From: Nocardia spumae
GTDB taxonomy: Bacteria; Actinomycetota; Actinomycetes; Mycobacteriales; Mycobacteriaceae
Reading direction: 5' to 3'
NCBI RefSeq assembly: GCF_020733635.1
Contig: NZ_JAJFZL010000001.1
Coordinates: 1,798,001 to 1,862,000 of the forward strand
Length of the DNA: 64,000 bases
Shown: positions 9,289 to 18,587 of the stretch, one piece after another
Numbering within the stretch: the first letter of the stretch is position 1
Layout of the letters: each line of letters starts with the position of its first letter
The notes under the pieces: model-generated
Database searches by the model: none
The model's input: only the letters and a program-made list of their open reading frames with translations
Told to the model about the DNA's origin: nothing
Translations under genes and position numbers: made by a program

Positions 9289-10487
9289 TAGTAGTGGCCC
9301 CCGTCGTAGTGGGCGGGTCGGCTCGCGGCGGCCGGGCTACCCAGGAGCCGCAGATAGGCGGCGGCCATCTCGAGCCGCAGCACCAGCACCGCCAATTGCT
9401 CGAGTTCGCTGCCGCGTCCGGCGGCCGGTGGCTGGGGTTCGCCCGCTCCGGCGTCACGCGGCACGCTCGCCTCCGAACGCATCAGGTCCACATCGACATT
9501 CACCAGGTCGGCGTCGACGATTCCACCACCCGCGCCGAAGACGCCCAGCCGCCGCCGCGCGGCGACCTGATCGGCATCGGCGCTCAGCACGAAGACCCGG
9601 GCGCGATCGACCGGTGGCGGTCCGTCGAGCTGCTCGTCGTGGAACAGCGGATCGTAGCCCGGCGCCGTCGTCTCCGCGGATTCGACGAGCCGCGCATTGG
9701 CCGCGACGGCCTCGGTGAGATCGGCGGCGGACGCGATCTGCCCGGCTGTCTGCAGCAGCACCTCGGCCCCGTGCTGGGCGACGATCGCCGCGGCGGGTGA
9801 GTCGCCGGTCAGGACCAGGCGGCGATCGCGCATCCGCGCGGCGAGAGTCTTGGCCGGATTGTGGAAGACCTCGTTGTGCGGGCCGTCGCGCAGTGCCTCG
9901 GCATCGAGGACATCGGCGAGTTCGTCGAGATTCGGGACGAGTGGGCCGATGTGCACGGGATCGATCGCGTGCAGGACCGCGATGCCGACCGCGAGGAAAC
10001 GCATGATCCGGTTGTGGTCGAGCACCCGCACCCGCGGTGACACCATGGCGGCGCGTCCGGCGGCGGCGGCCCGCATCGGACCTTCGTCCGGCGCGGCGAC
10101 CACGACCTCGGCGCCGCGGCGCAGCGCCCGATCGACGGCGCCGGTCAGTCGTGGATCGGCCGAGTCGTCGCCGGCGACGATCACCACGTCGAGCGAACCC
10201 ACCCACTGGGGAATGGTGGTGGTAGAGATGACGGGCAGACCAGCGCGGTCGCCGAGTGCCGCCTGCAGCAGTGTGGCCGCGCGCACCGCGCGCCCGGTGC
10301 CGGAGACCAGCACCAGACTGCGTGGACGCAGTCCGTCCAGGCGCGTGAGCGCGCCCTCGGCGACAGCTGCCGCGGTGGCACGCACCTGCGCGCCACCCAG
10401 TGCTGCCGAACGTAAGATTCCCCCGGAATCCGCGGCCTCCAACGAGGCGACGTCATCGAGGTCGAGTACGGGTGTCCCTGCGATCAT
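9288..10487 (-). CDS. SIS-domain protein of the TobH / phosphosugar-isomerase-like family
   Basis: This 399-residue protein sits between the phosphomannomutase and manA genes, the position of M. tuberculosis Rv3256c. The middle carries sugar-isomerase (SIS) fold features: RSLVLVSGTGRAVRAATLL, a Ser/Thr phosphosugar loop, PVISTTTIPQWVGSLDVVIVAGDD and EVVVAAPDEGPM. Proteins of this type resemble bifunctional phosphoglucose/phosphomannose isomerases, but the catalytic role of this subgroup has not been settled. The ATG at 10487 follows GGGGAGGTGG. The stop overlaps the manA start by one base. A role in hexose-phosphate handling for GDP-mannose supply is inferred from context. Confidence 0.85.
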   Translation of the reverse strand: MIAGTPVLDLDDVASLEAADSGGILRSAALGGAQVRATAAAVAEGALTRLDGLRPRSLVLVSGTGRAVRAATLLQAALGDRAGLPVISTTTIPQWVGSLDVVIVAGDDSADPRLTGAVDRALRRGAEVVVAAPDEGPMRAAAAGRAAMVSPRVRVLDHNRIMRFLAVGIAVLHAIDPVHIGPLVPNLDELADVLDAEALRDGPHNEVFHNPAKTLAARMRDRRLVLTGDSPAAAIVAQHGAEVLLQTAGQIASAADLTEAVAANARLVESAETTAPGYDPLFHDEQLDGPPPVDRARVFVLSADADQVAARRRLGVFGAGGGIVDADLVNVDVDLMRSEASVPRDAGAGEPQPPAAGRGSELEQLAVLVLRLEMAAAYLRLLGSPAAASRPAHYDGGHY

Positions 10488-10579
10488 CGGGCGTTGCCAC
10501 CTCCCCTCAATCGGGTCACCACGCCGGGTGATGTCGTTGTCCCCGGGTGAATCCAAGCCCTGTGATTCCACTATTCCAG

Positions 10580-12115
10580 TCAGCCGCGCACGATGCTCAG
10601 AATCTCGGTCACGAGTGCGTCTACTTCCTCCTGCGAACGAGCCTCGACGTTGAGTCGCAGCAGCGGTTCGGTATTGGATGCGCGCAGATTGAACCATGCC
10701 TGGCCGGGCAGCCGCACGGTCACACCGTCGAGCCGGTCCACCGATCGGGCGCGGTCCTCGAACGCGGTGACGACCGCCATGGTCCGCTCCTGCGCATCCG
10801 CCACTGTGGAGTTGATCTCTCCCGACGCCGCATAGGTCGAGTACGAGGACGCGAGCTCGGACATGGTGCGGGACTTCTCGCCGTCCCCGTCGCTCCCACT
10901 GTGTTCGACGCGGTGTCCGCGGGGGCCTTCGTGGTTACGCGAGCTGCCGCCTTCGTCCCCGTCGCTCCCACTGTGTTCGACGCGGTGTCCGCGGGGGCCT
11001 TCGTGGTTACGCGAGCTGCCGCCTTCGTCCCCGTCGCTCCCACCGAGCGCGGCGAGCACATGCAGAGCCGCGAGCATACCGGAGTCGGCGCCCCAGAAGT
11101 CGCGGAAGTAGTAATGGGCCGAATGCTCACCGCCGAAGATGGCGCCGGTCGAGGCCATCTGCTGCTTGATGAACGAATGCCCGACCCGGGTGCGCACCGG
11201 GGTACCGCCCAGTTCGGTGACCAATTCCGGTACCGCCTGGGAGGTGATCAGGTTGTGGATGATGGTGGCGCCCGGTTCCTTGGCTAGTTCACGCTCGGCC
11301 ACCAGCGCGGTGACCGCGGACGGGGAGACCGGTTCGCCACGCTCGTCGACGACGAAGCAGCGATCGGCGTCACCGTCGAATGCCAGGCCGATGTCGGCGC
11401 CGGTCTCGCGCACGTACTTCTGCAGATCGACGAGGTTCTTCGGATCCAGCGGGTTGGCCTCGTGATTGGGGAACGAGCCGTCGAGTTCGAAATACAGCGG
11501 GGCGATCGTCAACTGCGGCACCGCGCCGAGGACGGCGGGCACCGTGTGGCCACCCATTCCGTTGCCGGCGTCGACCGCGACCTTCAACGGTCGGATCCCG
11601 CCGAGATCGACGAGCCCGCGCAGGAATTCGGCGTATGCCTCGAGCAGGTCGACTTCGGTGGCGGTACCGCGCGGACCCGGTCCGGCGGGCACGCCGTCGA
11701 TCAGTTCGTTCGAGATGGTCGCCAGTCCGGTGTCCTGACCGACCGGCAGTGCGTTGGCCCGGCACAGCTTGATGCCGTTGTAGCGCGCGGGATTGTGGCT
11801 CGCCGTGAACATAGCGCCCGGGCACTCGAGATGGCCCGAGGCGAAGTACAGCTGGTCGGTGGAGGCGAGCCCGATGTGGACCACGTCGAGACCCTGCTCG
11901 AGCACGCCCTCGGCGAAGGCGGCGGCCAGGTCCGGGGAAGATTCCCGCATATCGTGGCCGATCACGATTCGGGTGGCGGAGTCGCGCATCAGGCGGGCGA
12001 AGGCCGCGCCGACATCGCGGACGAATGCCGCGTCGATCTGCTCTCCGACAACCCCGCGAACGTCATATGCCTTGACAACTGCGTGAACGGACTCGGCAGA
12101 CCGGGCGACTGTCAT
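10580..12115 (-). CDS. manB: Phosphomannomutase/phosphoglucomutase with an in-frame repeat insertion
   Basis: This alpha-D-phosphohexomutase converts mannose-6-phosphate to mannose-1-phosphate, the step between ManA and the guanylyltransferase. The N-terminal AYDVRGVVGEQID, the phosphoserine loop TASHNPARYNGIK, the metal loop DGDADR and the C-terminal RASNTEPLLRLNVE (phosphate binding) are all intact, so the enzyme should be active. At 511 residues it is longer than the usual roughly 460. The excess is a hydrophilic stretch after GMLAALHVLAALGG, made of two perfect 24-residue repeats plus part of a third (DNA 10883-11043), lying between the third and last domains. I chose the ATG at 12115; a GTG at 12124 is in frame. 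It is upstream of the SIS gene and manA on the same strand. M. tuberculosis calls this gene pmmA. Confidence 0.93.
   Translation of the reverse strand: MTVARSAESVHAVVKAYDVRGVVGEQIDAAFVRDVGAAFARLMRDSATRIVIGHDMRESSPDLAAAFAEGVLEQGLDVVHIGLASTDQLYFASGHLECPGAMFTASHNPARYNGIKLCRANALPVGQDTGLATISNELIDGVPAGPGPRGTATEVDLLEAYAEFLRGLVDLGGIRPLKVAVDAGNGMGGHTVPAVLGAVPQLTIAPLYFELDGSFPNHEANPLDPKNLVDLQKYVRETGADIGLAFDGDADRCFVVDERGEPVSPSAVTALVAERELAKEPGATIIHNLITSQAVPELVTELGGTPVRTRVGHSFIKQQMASTGAIFGGEHSAHYYFRDFWGADSGMLAALHVLAALGGSDGDEGGSSRNHEGPRGHRVEHSGSDGDEGGSSRNHEGPRGHRVEHSGSDGDGEKSRTMSELASSYSTYAASGEINSTVADAQERTMAVVTAFEDRARSVDRLDGVTVRLPGQAWFNLRASNTEPLLRLNVEARSQEEVDALVTEILSIVRG
10883..11043. repeat. 72-bp direct repeat, 2.2 copies, inside the phosphomannomutase gene
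   Basis: Two identical 72-base units occupy 10883-10954 and 10955-11026, followed by 16-17 bases of a third copy. As 72 is a multiple of three, the reading frame of the surrounding gene is kept. On the coding strand each unit encodes 24 residues rich in Gly, Asp, Glu, Arg and His (GSDGDEGGSSRNHEGPRGHR, then VEHS). The perfect identity points to recent expansion or active homogenisation. Confidence 0.95.
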
Positions 12116-12190
12116 GACCAACACCCTAATAGGACGCGGAGCTCGATCGGGCTTCAGGCCGGTTGCGCGTGTGCCGGGCCCGACGCGGGC

Positions 12191-12580
12191 TCAGTTCGGG
12201 GGATCGGGCAGCACCCGGAGATGGCCGCGACGGCCGGTGCGGCCGGGTCGCTGGGGCCGGGCCGGCGGCGGTGCGTAATCGGCGTAGCCCGGCTGTTCGG
12301 GTTCGGGTGCGCGTCGCCGCATTCCGGCCTCGCGGACGGCCTCGGCCAGTGCGGTCAGATCGTCGTCGTCCGGTGTGCTGGAGGAGAATCCACCCTCGTG
12401 GCGAACCATTTCCCAGCCCTTGGGGGCGGTGATCCGGGAGCCGTGGGTTTCGCACAGATCCCAGGAGTGCGGTTCGGCGACGGTGGCGAGCGGTCCGACG
12501 ACTGCGGTGGAGTCCGAGTAGACATACGTGAGCGTCGCTACGGCCGGATTCTTGCAGCCTGGGCGGCAGCAACGACGCAT
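12191..12580 (-). CDS. DUF3499 family small cysteine-containing protein
   Basis: This conserved actinobacterial protein of 129 residues has unknown function and the position of M. tuberculosis Rv3258c. The N-terminal half holds a probable zinc site: RRCCRPGCKNPAVATLTYVY, followed about 25 residues later by SWDLCETHGSRIT. The spacing resembles a small treble-clef ribbon. The C-terminal half is a disordered Pro/Arg tail. I chose the ATG at 12580; a GTG at 12589 would add three residues. It is divergent from the metallopeptidase-fold gene and lies on the same strand, just upstream of the phosphomannomutase. Confidence 0.85.
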   Translation of the reverse strand: MRRCCRPGCKNPAVATLTYVYSDSTAVVGPLATVAEPHSWDLCETHGSRITAPKGWEMVRHEGGFSSSTPDDDDLTALAEAVREAGMRRRAPEPEQPGYADYAPPPARPQRPGRTGRRGHLRVLPDPPN

Positions 12581-12706
12581 GGGAATCACGCCAAGCAGAC
12601 TAACCCGCCGAGCCGTGTGTCGCAGACAGACACGCTGACTACGGTGCCGTGCAGTCGAGGAGATGGTTTCGCCGCGGCACCGGCGCGGTGACTACTGTCG
12701 CAAGGT

Positions 12707-13183
12707 ATGACCCGTTCGAAGAGGCGGCCGGTCACCACCCGCTCGGTGGTGCGCCGTGGCCGCGGTGTGCGCGGACCGATGCTGCCGCCGTCGGCGCCCG
12801 CGCGCCGTACCCGCGGTCAGCAGTTCGACCGCTTGGTGCTGGAGGCCTTCGCGCCCTTGGACGCGCGCTGGCACGATCGCCTGACCAAACTCGATATCGC
12901 GGTCGACGACGTACCCAAGATCCGTCCTCTGCATCCGGATTCGGTCACCTGGCCCGACGAGGTGGTGGCCGATGGCCCGGTGCCCCTGTCGCGCCTGATC
13001 CCCGCCGGCATGGACCGCCACAACGTGGCCACCCGCGCCCGGGTGGTCCTGTTCCGCAAGCCGCTCGAACTGCGCGCCCAGGACCCGGAGGATCTGCTGG
13101 ATCTCCTGCGCGAGGTGCTGGTCCAGCAGATAGCCACCTACCTGGGTGTGGACCCGGAGGTCATCGACCCGACGGGGGAGTGA
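12707..13183 (+). CDS. Metallopeptidase-fold (zincin-like) protein with degenerate HExxH
   Basis: This 158-residue protein is of the small zincin-like family found beside DUF3499 in actinobacteria (M. tuberculosis Rv3259 position). After a basic N-terminus come FDRLVLEAFAPLDARW, DDVPKIRPL, a beta-rich core ARVVLFRKPLELRAQ and the helix LLDLLREVLVQQIATYLGVDPEVID. In active members that helix carries HExxHxxG; here the aligned stretch reads VQQIATYLG, with both histidines and the glutamate absent. It is therefore probably not a peptidase. The start is the ATG at 12707. The gene is convergent with whiB2, with a strong hairpin between them. Confidence 0.8.
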   Translation: MTRSKRRPVTTRSVVRRGRGVRGPMLPPSAPARRTRGQQFDRLVLEAFAPLDARWHDRLTKLDIAVDDVPKIRPLHPDSVTWPDEVVADGPVPLSRLIPAGMDRHNVATRARVVLFRKPLELRAQDPEDLLDLLREVLVQQIATYLGVDPEVIDPTGE

Positions 13184-13305
13184 CCGGCCGCGTCGCACGA
13201 TGCGCGGTGACGCGAAGGCCGGACACGGCAGAGGTTTTCGCGGTCGCCGGCGGTTCTCGCGACCACGGGCCGCGGAAACGGGAGCCGGCGCACCGACTCC
13301 GGCCC

Positions 13306-13336
13306 CGCCCCGCTTCGCCGGCAGCGAAGCGGGGCG
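13306..13336. terminator. Hairpin between convergent genes
   Basis: The perfect 13-bp stem CGCCCCGCTTCGC at 13306-13318 pairs with 13324-13336 around a 5-base loop. It lies in the 298-base gap between the metallopeptidase-fold gene (ends 13183) and whiB2 (ends 13482), so it probably terminates both. It has no T tract. I see no gene in the rest of the gap. Confidence 0.65.
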
Positions 13337-13481
13337 ACGCCGAAAGGTCACAACACAATTGGTGAACACATGGGGAACTCGTCGGGACGCCCGGAACCCG
13401 CACTGCATCCCGACCGCCGCCCCGTGACGCGACCGTGCGGCTCCTACTCGTCCGCAGTGGCCAGGGGAGGCGGGACAGTCC

Positions 13482-13952
13482 TCAGCTGATGCCGCGCTTG
13501 AGGCGCCGGCGTTCGCGTTCGGACAGACCACCCCAGATACCGAAGCGTTCGTCGTGGGCGAGTGCGTACTCCAGGCACTCGTCACGAACCTCGCAGCCCA
13601 AGCAGATCCGTTTGGCTTCCCTTGTGGAGCCGCCTTTTTCGGGGAAGAAGGCTTCCGGATCGGTTTGGGCGCACAGCGCCCGTTCCTGCCACTGTTCCTC
13701 GATGGTGTCGAACATCGCATCGAAGTCGGTGACGATGAGACTCAGCTGCGGTGGTTCGGGTTTGCGCTGGGTGCGCGCCCACTGCCCTCCCTGCGGAGTT
13801 CTGCTGAGCGATCCCGATTCTTCGTTCACCGTGCTGCCCCCCTCTCGTTCGTCGTTCCGGCTGTCAGCGCAGTCGCCAGGTACTGCGCATGCTGTGGAAT
13901 CGGTTTGCGATACACCGCCCGGAATGCCCGACGGGGCCAGCTCCTCGGCCAT
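13482..13952 (-). CDS. whiB2: WhiB2-type iron-sulfur transcription factor
   Basis: WhiB2 (WhmD) controls septation and cell division genes in actinobacteria. The C-terminal part is almost invariant. It has the four cluster cysteines (ALCAQTDPEAFFPEKGG, then CLGCEVRDEC), the GIWGG turn that contacts the sigma factor, and the basic DNA-binding tail SERERRRLKRG. The ATG at 13952 follows GAGGAGG and gives 156 residues. A GTG at 13829, which also has a purine-rich leader, would give 115 residues, closer to the 89 of M. tuberculosis WhiB2. The long N-terminus may therefore be untranslated or lineage-specific. It is divergent from fbiA across about 345 bases. Confidence 0.92.
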   Translation of the reverse strand: MAEELAPSGIPGGVSQTDSTACAVPGDCADSRNDEREGGSTVNEESGSLSRTPQGGQWARTQRKPEPPQLSLIVTDFDAMFDTIEEQWQERALCAQTDPEAFFPEKGGSTREAKRICLGCEVRDECLEYALAHDERFGIWGGLSERERRRLKRGIS

Positions 13953-14297
13953 CGCTCCGCCTCCTCACTGTGTGTTAGCGCAGAATGATTGTTCCGTCGG
14001 ACCGAACGTGCCCACCGACGGTCCCACACCGCGACGTAGTCCCGCGGACATCCCCGAGCTTGTCGTTCCGATACGAACACTTGTTCGAAATACGGTCTGC
14101 GCCATACGCTCTCGCGCGGACCCGGAATGACATGTCTGTGATTAGACACGCCGGACGCGGCGATGGTCAAGCTGCCGACACAATTCCGTTACTATCCGTC
14201 GCCGCCTCGAACGCGGTTCGGTAACCCTGGAGTAGCAAATGACCAGCAAATATGCACTCGAGCGCACGTTTCCGGGCACCGCATAGGCTGTGCGGAT
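13953..14297. other. Divergent promoter region between whiB2 and fbiA
   Basis: This 345-base gap has no convincing gene. It is more AT-rich than its surroundings. On the plus strand TACTAT at 14190-14195 could be a -10 element for fbiA, giving a leader of about 100 bases. I could not assign a -35 with confidence. The long leader on both sides would fit regulated whiB2 transcription, but no specific binding site is recognised. Confidence 0.4.
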
Positions 14298-15311
14298 GTG
14301 ACTGGAGAACAAGCGGACATCGCGGTCGAGATCGAGCGGGTTGATGGTAAACCGCGCATTGCGGTGTTGGTCGGTGGAGTCGGCGGCGCGCGCTTCTTGC
14401 AAGGCGTGCGGGAACTGCTGCCGGATGCGGATGTGACGGCGCTGGTGAACGTCGGTGACGACGTCTGGATGCACGGTTTACGAATCTGTCCCGACCTGGA
14501 CACCTGCATGTACACCCTGGGTGGGGGCATCGATACCGAGCGCGGCTGGGGCCGGGTCGGGGAAACGTGGCACGCCAAGGAGGAACTGGCGAAATATCAC
14601 GCCCAGCCCGATTGGTTCGGACTCGGAGATCGCGATATCGCGACACATCTCGTTCGAAGTGAAATGCTGCGTGCGGGATACCCGCTCTCAGTGGTAACCG
14701 AAGCGCTGTGTAACCGCTGGCAACCGGGTGTGAAACTTCTGCCGGCGACCGACGACAGATGTGAAACCCATGTTGTAATCAGCGACCCGGGCAACCCTGG
14801 CGAACGTCGCGCGATTCATTTCCAAGAGTGGTGGGTTCGGTACCGAGCAAACGTCGAGACCCATGGATTCGTCACAATCGGGGCGGATCAAGCCAAACCC
14901 GCACCCGGTGTGACGGAAATCATAGAGCGGGCTGATGCTGTTCTGCTGGCCCCTTCGAACCCCGTGGTGAGCGTCGGCGCGATCCTCGCGGTACCGGGTA
15001 TCCGGGGCGCGCTGCGGACGACCTCGGCGAAGGTGGTCGGCCTGTCTCCGGTGATCGACGGAAAACCGTTGCGCGGCATGGCCGACGAGTGCCTCGAGGT
15101 GATCGGCGTCGAGACCTCGGCCGAGGCCATCGGACGGCACTTCGGCGCTCGATCCGAGACCGGCATCCTCGACGGCTGGCTGGTCCATTCCACCGACAAG
15201 GCGGATATTCCGGGTGTGGAGGTGCGCAGCGTGCCGCTGCTGATGACCGATCCGGCCACCACGGCCGCGATGGTACGTGAGGCGCTCGATATCGCGGGGG
15301 TGCCGGCGTGA
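14298..15311 (+). CDS. fbiA: 2-phospho-L-lactate / phosphoenolpyruvyl transferase FbiA (CofD)
   Basis: FbiA transfers the phosphoenolpyruvyl (or phospholactyl) group onto the deazaflavin FO in coenzyme F420 synthesis. The CofD signatures are clear: [16 protein letters not shown] at the start, [39 protein letters not shown] and ALCNRW, with [15 protein letters not shown] near the C-terminus. The GTG at 14298 gives 337 residues, as in the family. The frame is open upstream to 14163, but the added sequence is not conserved. The stop overlaps the fbiB start by four bases. F420 serves many nocardial and mycobacterial reductases. Confidence 0.95.
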   Translation: MTGEQADIAVEIERVDGKPRIAVLVGGVGGARFLQGVRELLPDADVTALVNVGDDVWMHGLRICPDLDTCMYTLGGGIDTERGWGRVGETWHAKEELAKYHAQPDWFGLGDRDIATHLVRSEMLRAGYPLSVVTEALCNRWQPGVKLLPATDDRCETHVVISDPGNPGERRAIHFQEWWVRYRANVETHGFVTIGADQAKPAPGVTEIIERADAVLLAPSNPVVSVGAILAVPGIRGALRTTSAKVVGLSPVIDGKPLRGMADECLEVIGVETSAEAIGRHFGARSETGILDGWLVHSTDKADIPGVEVRSVPLLMTDPATTAAMVREALDIAGVPA

Positions 15312-16660
15312 GCGATCAGGTGAACGATCACGCGCCGGGTGGCGAGATCCACATCATCCCGGTGCCGGGGCTGCCGGAGTTCCGTCCCGGTGACGACATC
15401 GCGGAACATATTGCGGCGCAAGCGCCCTGGCTCGCCGACGGGGATGTGCTGGTGGTCACCAGCAAGATCGTCGCCAAGGCCGAGGGGCGCATCGTGGACG
15501 CGCCACTGGATCCCGATGAGCGAGATACGTTGCGCCGCAAGCTGGTCGACGCCGAGGCGGTGCGAGTGCTGGCGCGCAAGGGTCGCACCCTGATCACCGA
15601 GAACCGGATCGGCATCGTGCAGGCCGCCTCCGGCGTCGACGGCTCCAATGTGGAGCGGGGTGAATTGGTGCTGCTGCCGGTCGATCCCGATGCCAGTGCG
15701 CGGTCGTTACGGGCGGCATTGGCGCAGCGGCTGGGGGTGCGGGTCGCGGTGGTGATCACCGACACGATGGGCCGTGCGTGGCGGATCGGCCAGACCGACG
15801 CCGCGATCGGCGCGGCCGGTCTGCGCGTGGTGCACGACTACGCCGGCGCCATCGACGAGCAGGGCAACGAACTGCAGGTGACGCAGGTCGCGGTGGCCGA
15901 CGAGCTCGCCGCCGCAGCGGATCTGGCGAAGGGCAAACTCGGCGGAGTCCCGGTCGCCGTGGTGCGCGGACTGGTGCCCGACGACGACGGTTCGACCGCC
16001 AAGGATCTGTTGCGCGGCGGTGAGGAGGATCTGTTCTGGCTGGGCACCGCCGAGGCGATCGAGCGCGGCCGCCGCGAAGCGCTGCTGCTGCGCCGTTCGG
16101 TGCGCGGCTTCGCCGATACGCCGGTCGACCCCGAACTCGTCCGGTCCGCGGTGTCGGAGGCGCTGACCGCACCCGCCCCGCATCACACGCATCCGGTGCG
16201 GTTCGTCTGGGTGCGCCGCCCGGAGTTGCGGGCGGGATTGCTGAACGCGATGGCCGCGCAGTGGCGTAACGATCTCGGCGGTGACGGCCTCGAACCCGAT
16301 CGGGTCGAGCGCCGGGTCGCGCGCGGGCGCATTCTGTTCGACGCACCGGAGGTGATCATTCCGTTCTGTGTGCCCGACGGTGCGCACGCGTATCCGGATC
16401 AGCGTCGCCGCGCCGCCGAGTCGACGATGTTCACCGTGGCGGTCGGCGCTGCCGTGCAAGGGCTGCTGGTGTCGTTGGCCACTCGTGGCGTCGGTAGTTG
16501 CTGGATCGGTTCGACGATCTTCGCGCCGGAGGTGACACGCGAGGTGTTGGGTCTGGCCGAGGACTGGAACCCGCTGGGCGCCATCGCCGTCGGATATCCG
16601 CTGGAGGAACTGACGCCGCGCGAGCCGCGGCCGGACGGCTTCGGGTTGATCGAACTGTGA
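15308..16660 (+). CDS. fbiB: Coenzyme F420 gamma-glutamyl ligase / dehydro-F420 reductase FbiB
   Basis: This is a two-domain enzyme of 450 residues. The N-terminal CofE domain (about 1-245) adds glutamates to F420-0, with the motifs [36 protein letters not shown] and [17 protein letters not shown]. The C-terminal domain (about 250-450) is an FMN nitroreductase fold with [15 protein letters not shown] and [12 protein letters not shown]; in mycobacteria it reduces dehydro-F420-0. The fusion and length match mycobacterial FbiB. The GTG start lies within the fbiA stop (GTGA overlap), and the stop likewise overlaps the next gene. One mRNA with translational coupling is therefore expected. Confidence 0.95.
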   Translation: MSDQVNDHAPGGEIHIIPVPGLPEFRPGDDIAEHIAAQAPWLADGDVLVVTSKIVAKAEGRIVDAPLDPDERDTLRRKLVDAEAVRVLARKGRTLITENRIGIVQAASGVDGSNVERGELVLLPVDPDASARSLRAALAQRLGVRVAVVITDTMGRAWRIGQTDAAIGAAGLRVVHDYAGAIDEQGNELQVTQVAVADELAAAADLAKGKLGGVPVAVVRGLVPDDDGSTAKDLLRGGEEDLFWLGTAEAIERGRREALLLRRSVRGFADTPVDPELVRSAVSEALTAPAPHHTHPVRFVWVRRPELRAGLLNAMAAQWRNDLGGDGLEPDRVERRVARGRILFDAPEVIIPFCVPDGAHAYPDQRRRAAESTMFTVAVGAAVQGLLVSLATRGVGSCWIGSTIFAPEVTREVLGLAEDWNPLGAIAVGYPLEELTPREPRPDGFGLIEL

Positions 16661-17175
16661 GCGCCGAATCCTTACACGAATCGGCCACCGAACTGCTCGA
16701 AACCTGGTCGCCCGCAACGCATGCGGAAGAGTCGATCCGTGCGGCGATGCTCGCCTTCCTGGGCTCGGCGGCACGTGGGTGCCTGCGTGAACACGCGCCC
16801 GGCCATATCACCGCCTCGGCGGTGGTCTTCTCCGCCGACGAACGCGAGGTGCTGCTGACGTTGCATCCGCGAGTGGGGCGGTGGATCCAGCTCGGCGGGC
16901 ATTGCGAGCCCGCCGACGAGACGGTCGTGGACGCCGCGCTGCGCGAGGCGACCGAGGAGTCGGGGATCGCGGGCCTCGTGGTGGAACCCGGCCTGTACGG
17001 AGCGCAAGCGCATCCGATCACGTGCTCGCTGGGGGTGCCGACCCGGCATCTCGATCTGCTGTTCAAGATCCGCGCGCCGCGCGGCGCGGTTCCGGTGCGC
17101 AGTTCGGAGTCGACGGATCTGCGATGGTGGCCGGTCGACGCGCTGCCGCCGGATTCCGACGTGCTGTTGCGCTGA
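16657..17175 (+). CDS. NUDIX hydrolase, coupled to the F420 genes
   Basis: This 172-residue NUDIX protein is translated from a GTG overlapping the fbiB stop by four bases. The Nudix box reads [25 protein letters not shown]; it has the REATEE core but one extra residue between the Gly pair and the first Glu. The N-terminal helix ([14 protein letters not shown]) and the core [31 protein letters not shown] are typical of actinobacterial members of unknown substrate. Tight coupling to fbiA-fbiB suggests it cleans up a nucleotide or intermediate of F420 metabolism, but this is inference from position. Confidence 0.88.
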   Translation: MSAESLHESATELLETWSPATHAEESIRAAMLAFLGSAARGCLREHAPGHITASAVVFSADEREVLLTLHPRVGRWIQLGGHCEPADETVVDAALREATEESGIAGLVVEPGLYGAQAHPITCSLGVPTRHLDLLFKIRAPRGAVPVRSSESTDLRWWPVDALPPDSDVLLR

Positions 17176-17360
17176 GGCTCTCGGTGCGCCGATGCGCCGG
17201 CCCTCCGGAGACGGTGCCGTCGCATCGGGCGCTGCCGCATCACGATGCCTTTACAAATCATCGGATATGTATAGACACCCGACATTGATCGACATATTGT
17301 CCACGGTAATGGTTATCCACGTCACAGTTGATGTGGCAGCTGTATCGAATGGAGACAACG

Positions 17361-18587
17361 ATGTCGACCGAAGCCGGAGCTTCCAGCGGACTTCTCGACT
17401 CGGGCTGGCGGGACCGCAAGCGTTATCTGTGGTTGTGGGGCCTGTTCGCCCCGACCGGACTGTTCATCATCGGAATCCCGCTGATCTGGGGACTCAACGA
17501 ACTGGGCTGGCACACCCTGGCGAGAGTGCCGTTCTGGCTCGGTCCGATTCTGATCTACGTGGTGATCCCGGCGGCCGATCTGTTCTTCGGCGCCGACGGC
17601 GACAATCCGCCCGACGAGGTGATGGAGTACCTGGAGAACGACCGGTACTACCGCTATCTCACCTACATCTACCTGCCGTTCCAGTACGCCTCGCTGATCA
17701 TGGCCTGCTATCTGATCACCGCCGGCGATCTGAGCTGGCTGGGGATCGACGGCGGACTGGGAGTCGTCGACAAGATCGGTCTCGCGCTCACGGTCGGCAT
17801 GGTGGGCGGTATCGGCATCAACACCGCGCACGAGCTCGGGCACAAGAAGGTCCATCTCGAGCGCTGGCTGTCGCGGATCGCCCTGGCCCAGACCTGCTAC
17901 GGCCACTTCTACATCGAGCACAATCGAGGACATCACGTGCGGGTGGCCACACCCGAGGATCCGGCGAGTTCTCGGGTGGGAGAGACGTTCTGGACGTTCT
18001 GGCCACGCACGGTGTGGGGCAGTCTCCGCTCGGCCTGGGGGCTCGAGCGGACTCGGCTGGAGCGGCTCGGAAAGCGGCCGTGGTCGCTGCACAACGATGT
18101 GCTCAGTGCGTGGGCGATGTCGCTGGTGCTCTACGCGGCACTGGTCGCGGCCTTCGGCATCGAGTTGCTGCCGTATCTCGTGCTGCAGGCGGTGGTGGGA
18201 TTCAGCCTGCTCGAGGCCGTCAACTATCTCGAGCACTACGGGCTGCTGCGCCAGCGCACGGCGCGGGGCCGGTACGAGCGGCCCGCACCGCGGCACAGCT
18301 GGAACAGCGACCACATCGTCACGAACATCTTCCTGTACCACCTGCAGCGGCACAGCGACCATCACGCCTATCCGACCCGGCGCTACCAGACCCTGCGCAG
18401 CTGGGACGGCGCGCCGAATCTGCCCAGCGGGTACGCCAGCATGATTCTGCTCGCCTACTTCCCGCCGCTGTGGCGGCGCGTCATGGACAAGCGGGTGCTC
18501 GCGCACTACGAGGGCGACATCACCCTCGCCAACGTGCAGCCGAGTAAGCGGGACAAGGTCTTCGCGCGTTTCCAGGAGGCACGGTGA
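17361..18587 (+). CDS. alkB: Alkane 1-monooxygenase AlkB (first copy)
   Basis: This integral-membrane non-heme di-iron enzyme hydroxylates the terminal carbon of n-alkanes or fatty acids, taking electrons from rubredoxin. The 408 residues include about six membrane segments and the diagnostic histidine motifs HELGH (157-161), EHNRGHH (186-192) and LQRHSDHH (328-335), plus NYLEHYGLLRQ. The ATG at 17361 follows GGAGACAACG; in-frame ATGs at 17331 and 17349 are less likely. The upstream 185 bases are AT-rich around 17255-17320 and probably hold the promoter. The last codons run into the 70-bp repeat that precedes the rubredoxin genes. A TetR regulator of AlkU type follows. Confidence 0.95.
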   Translation: MSTEAGASSGLLDSGWRDRKRYLWLWGLFAPTGLFIIGIPLIWGLNELGWHTLARVPFWLGPILIYVVIPAADLFFGADGDNPPDEVMEYLENDRYYRYLTYIYLPFQYASLIMACYLITAGDLSWLGIDGGLGVVDKIGLALTVGMVGGIGINTAHELGHKKVHLERWLSRIALAQTCYGHFYIEHNRGHHVRVATPEDPASSRVGETFWTFWPRTVWGSLRSAWGLERTRLERLGKRPWSLHNDVLSAWAMSLVLYAALVAAFGIELLPYLVLQAVVGFSLLEAVNYLEHYGLLRQRTARGRYERPAPRHSWNSDHIVTNIFLYHLQRHSDHHAYPTRRYQTLRSWDGAPNLPSGYASMILLAYFPPLWRRVMDKRVLAHYEGDITLANVQPSKRDKVFARFQEAR

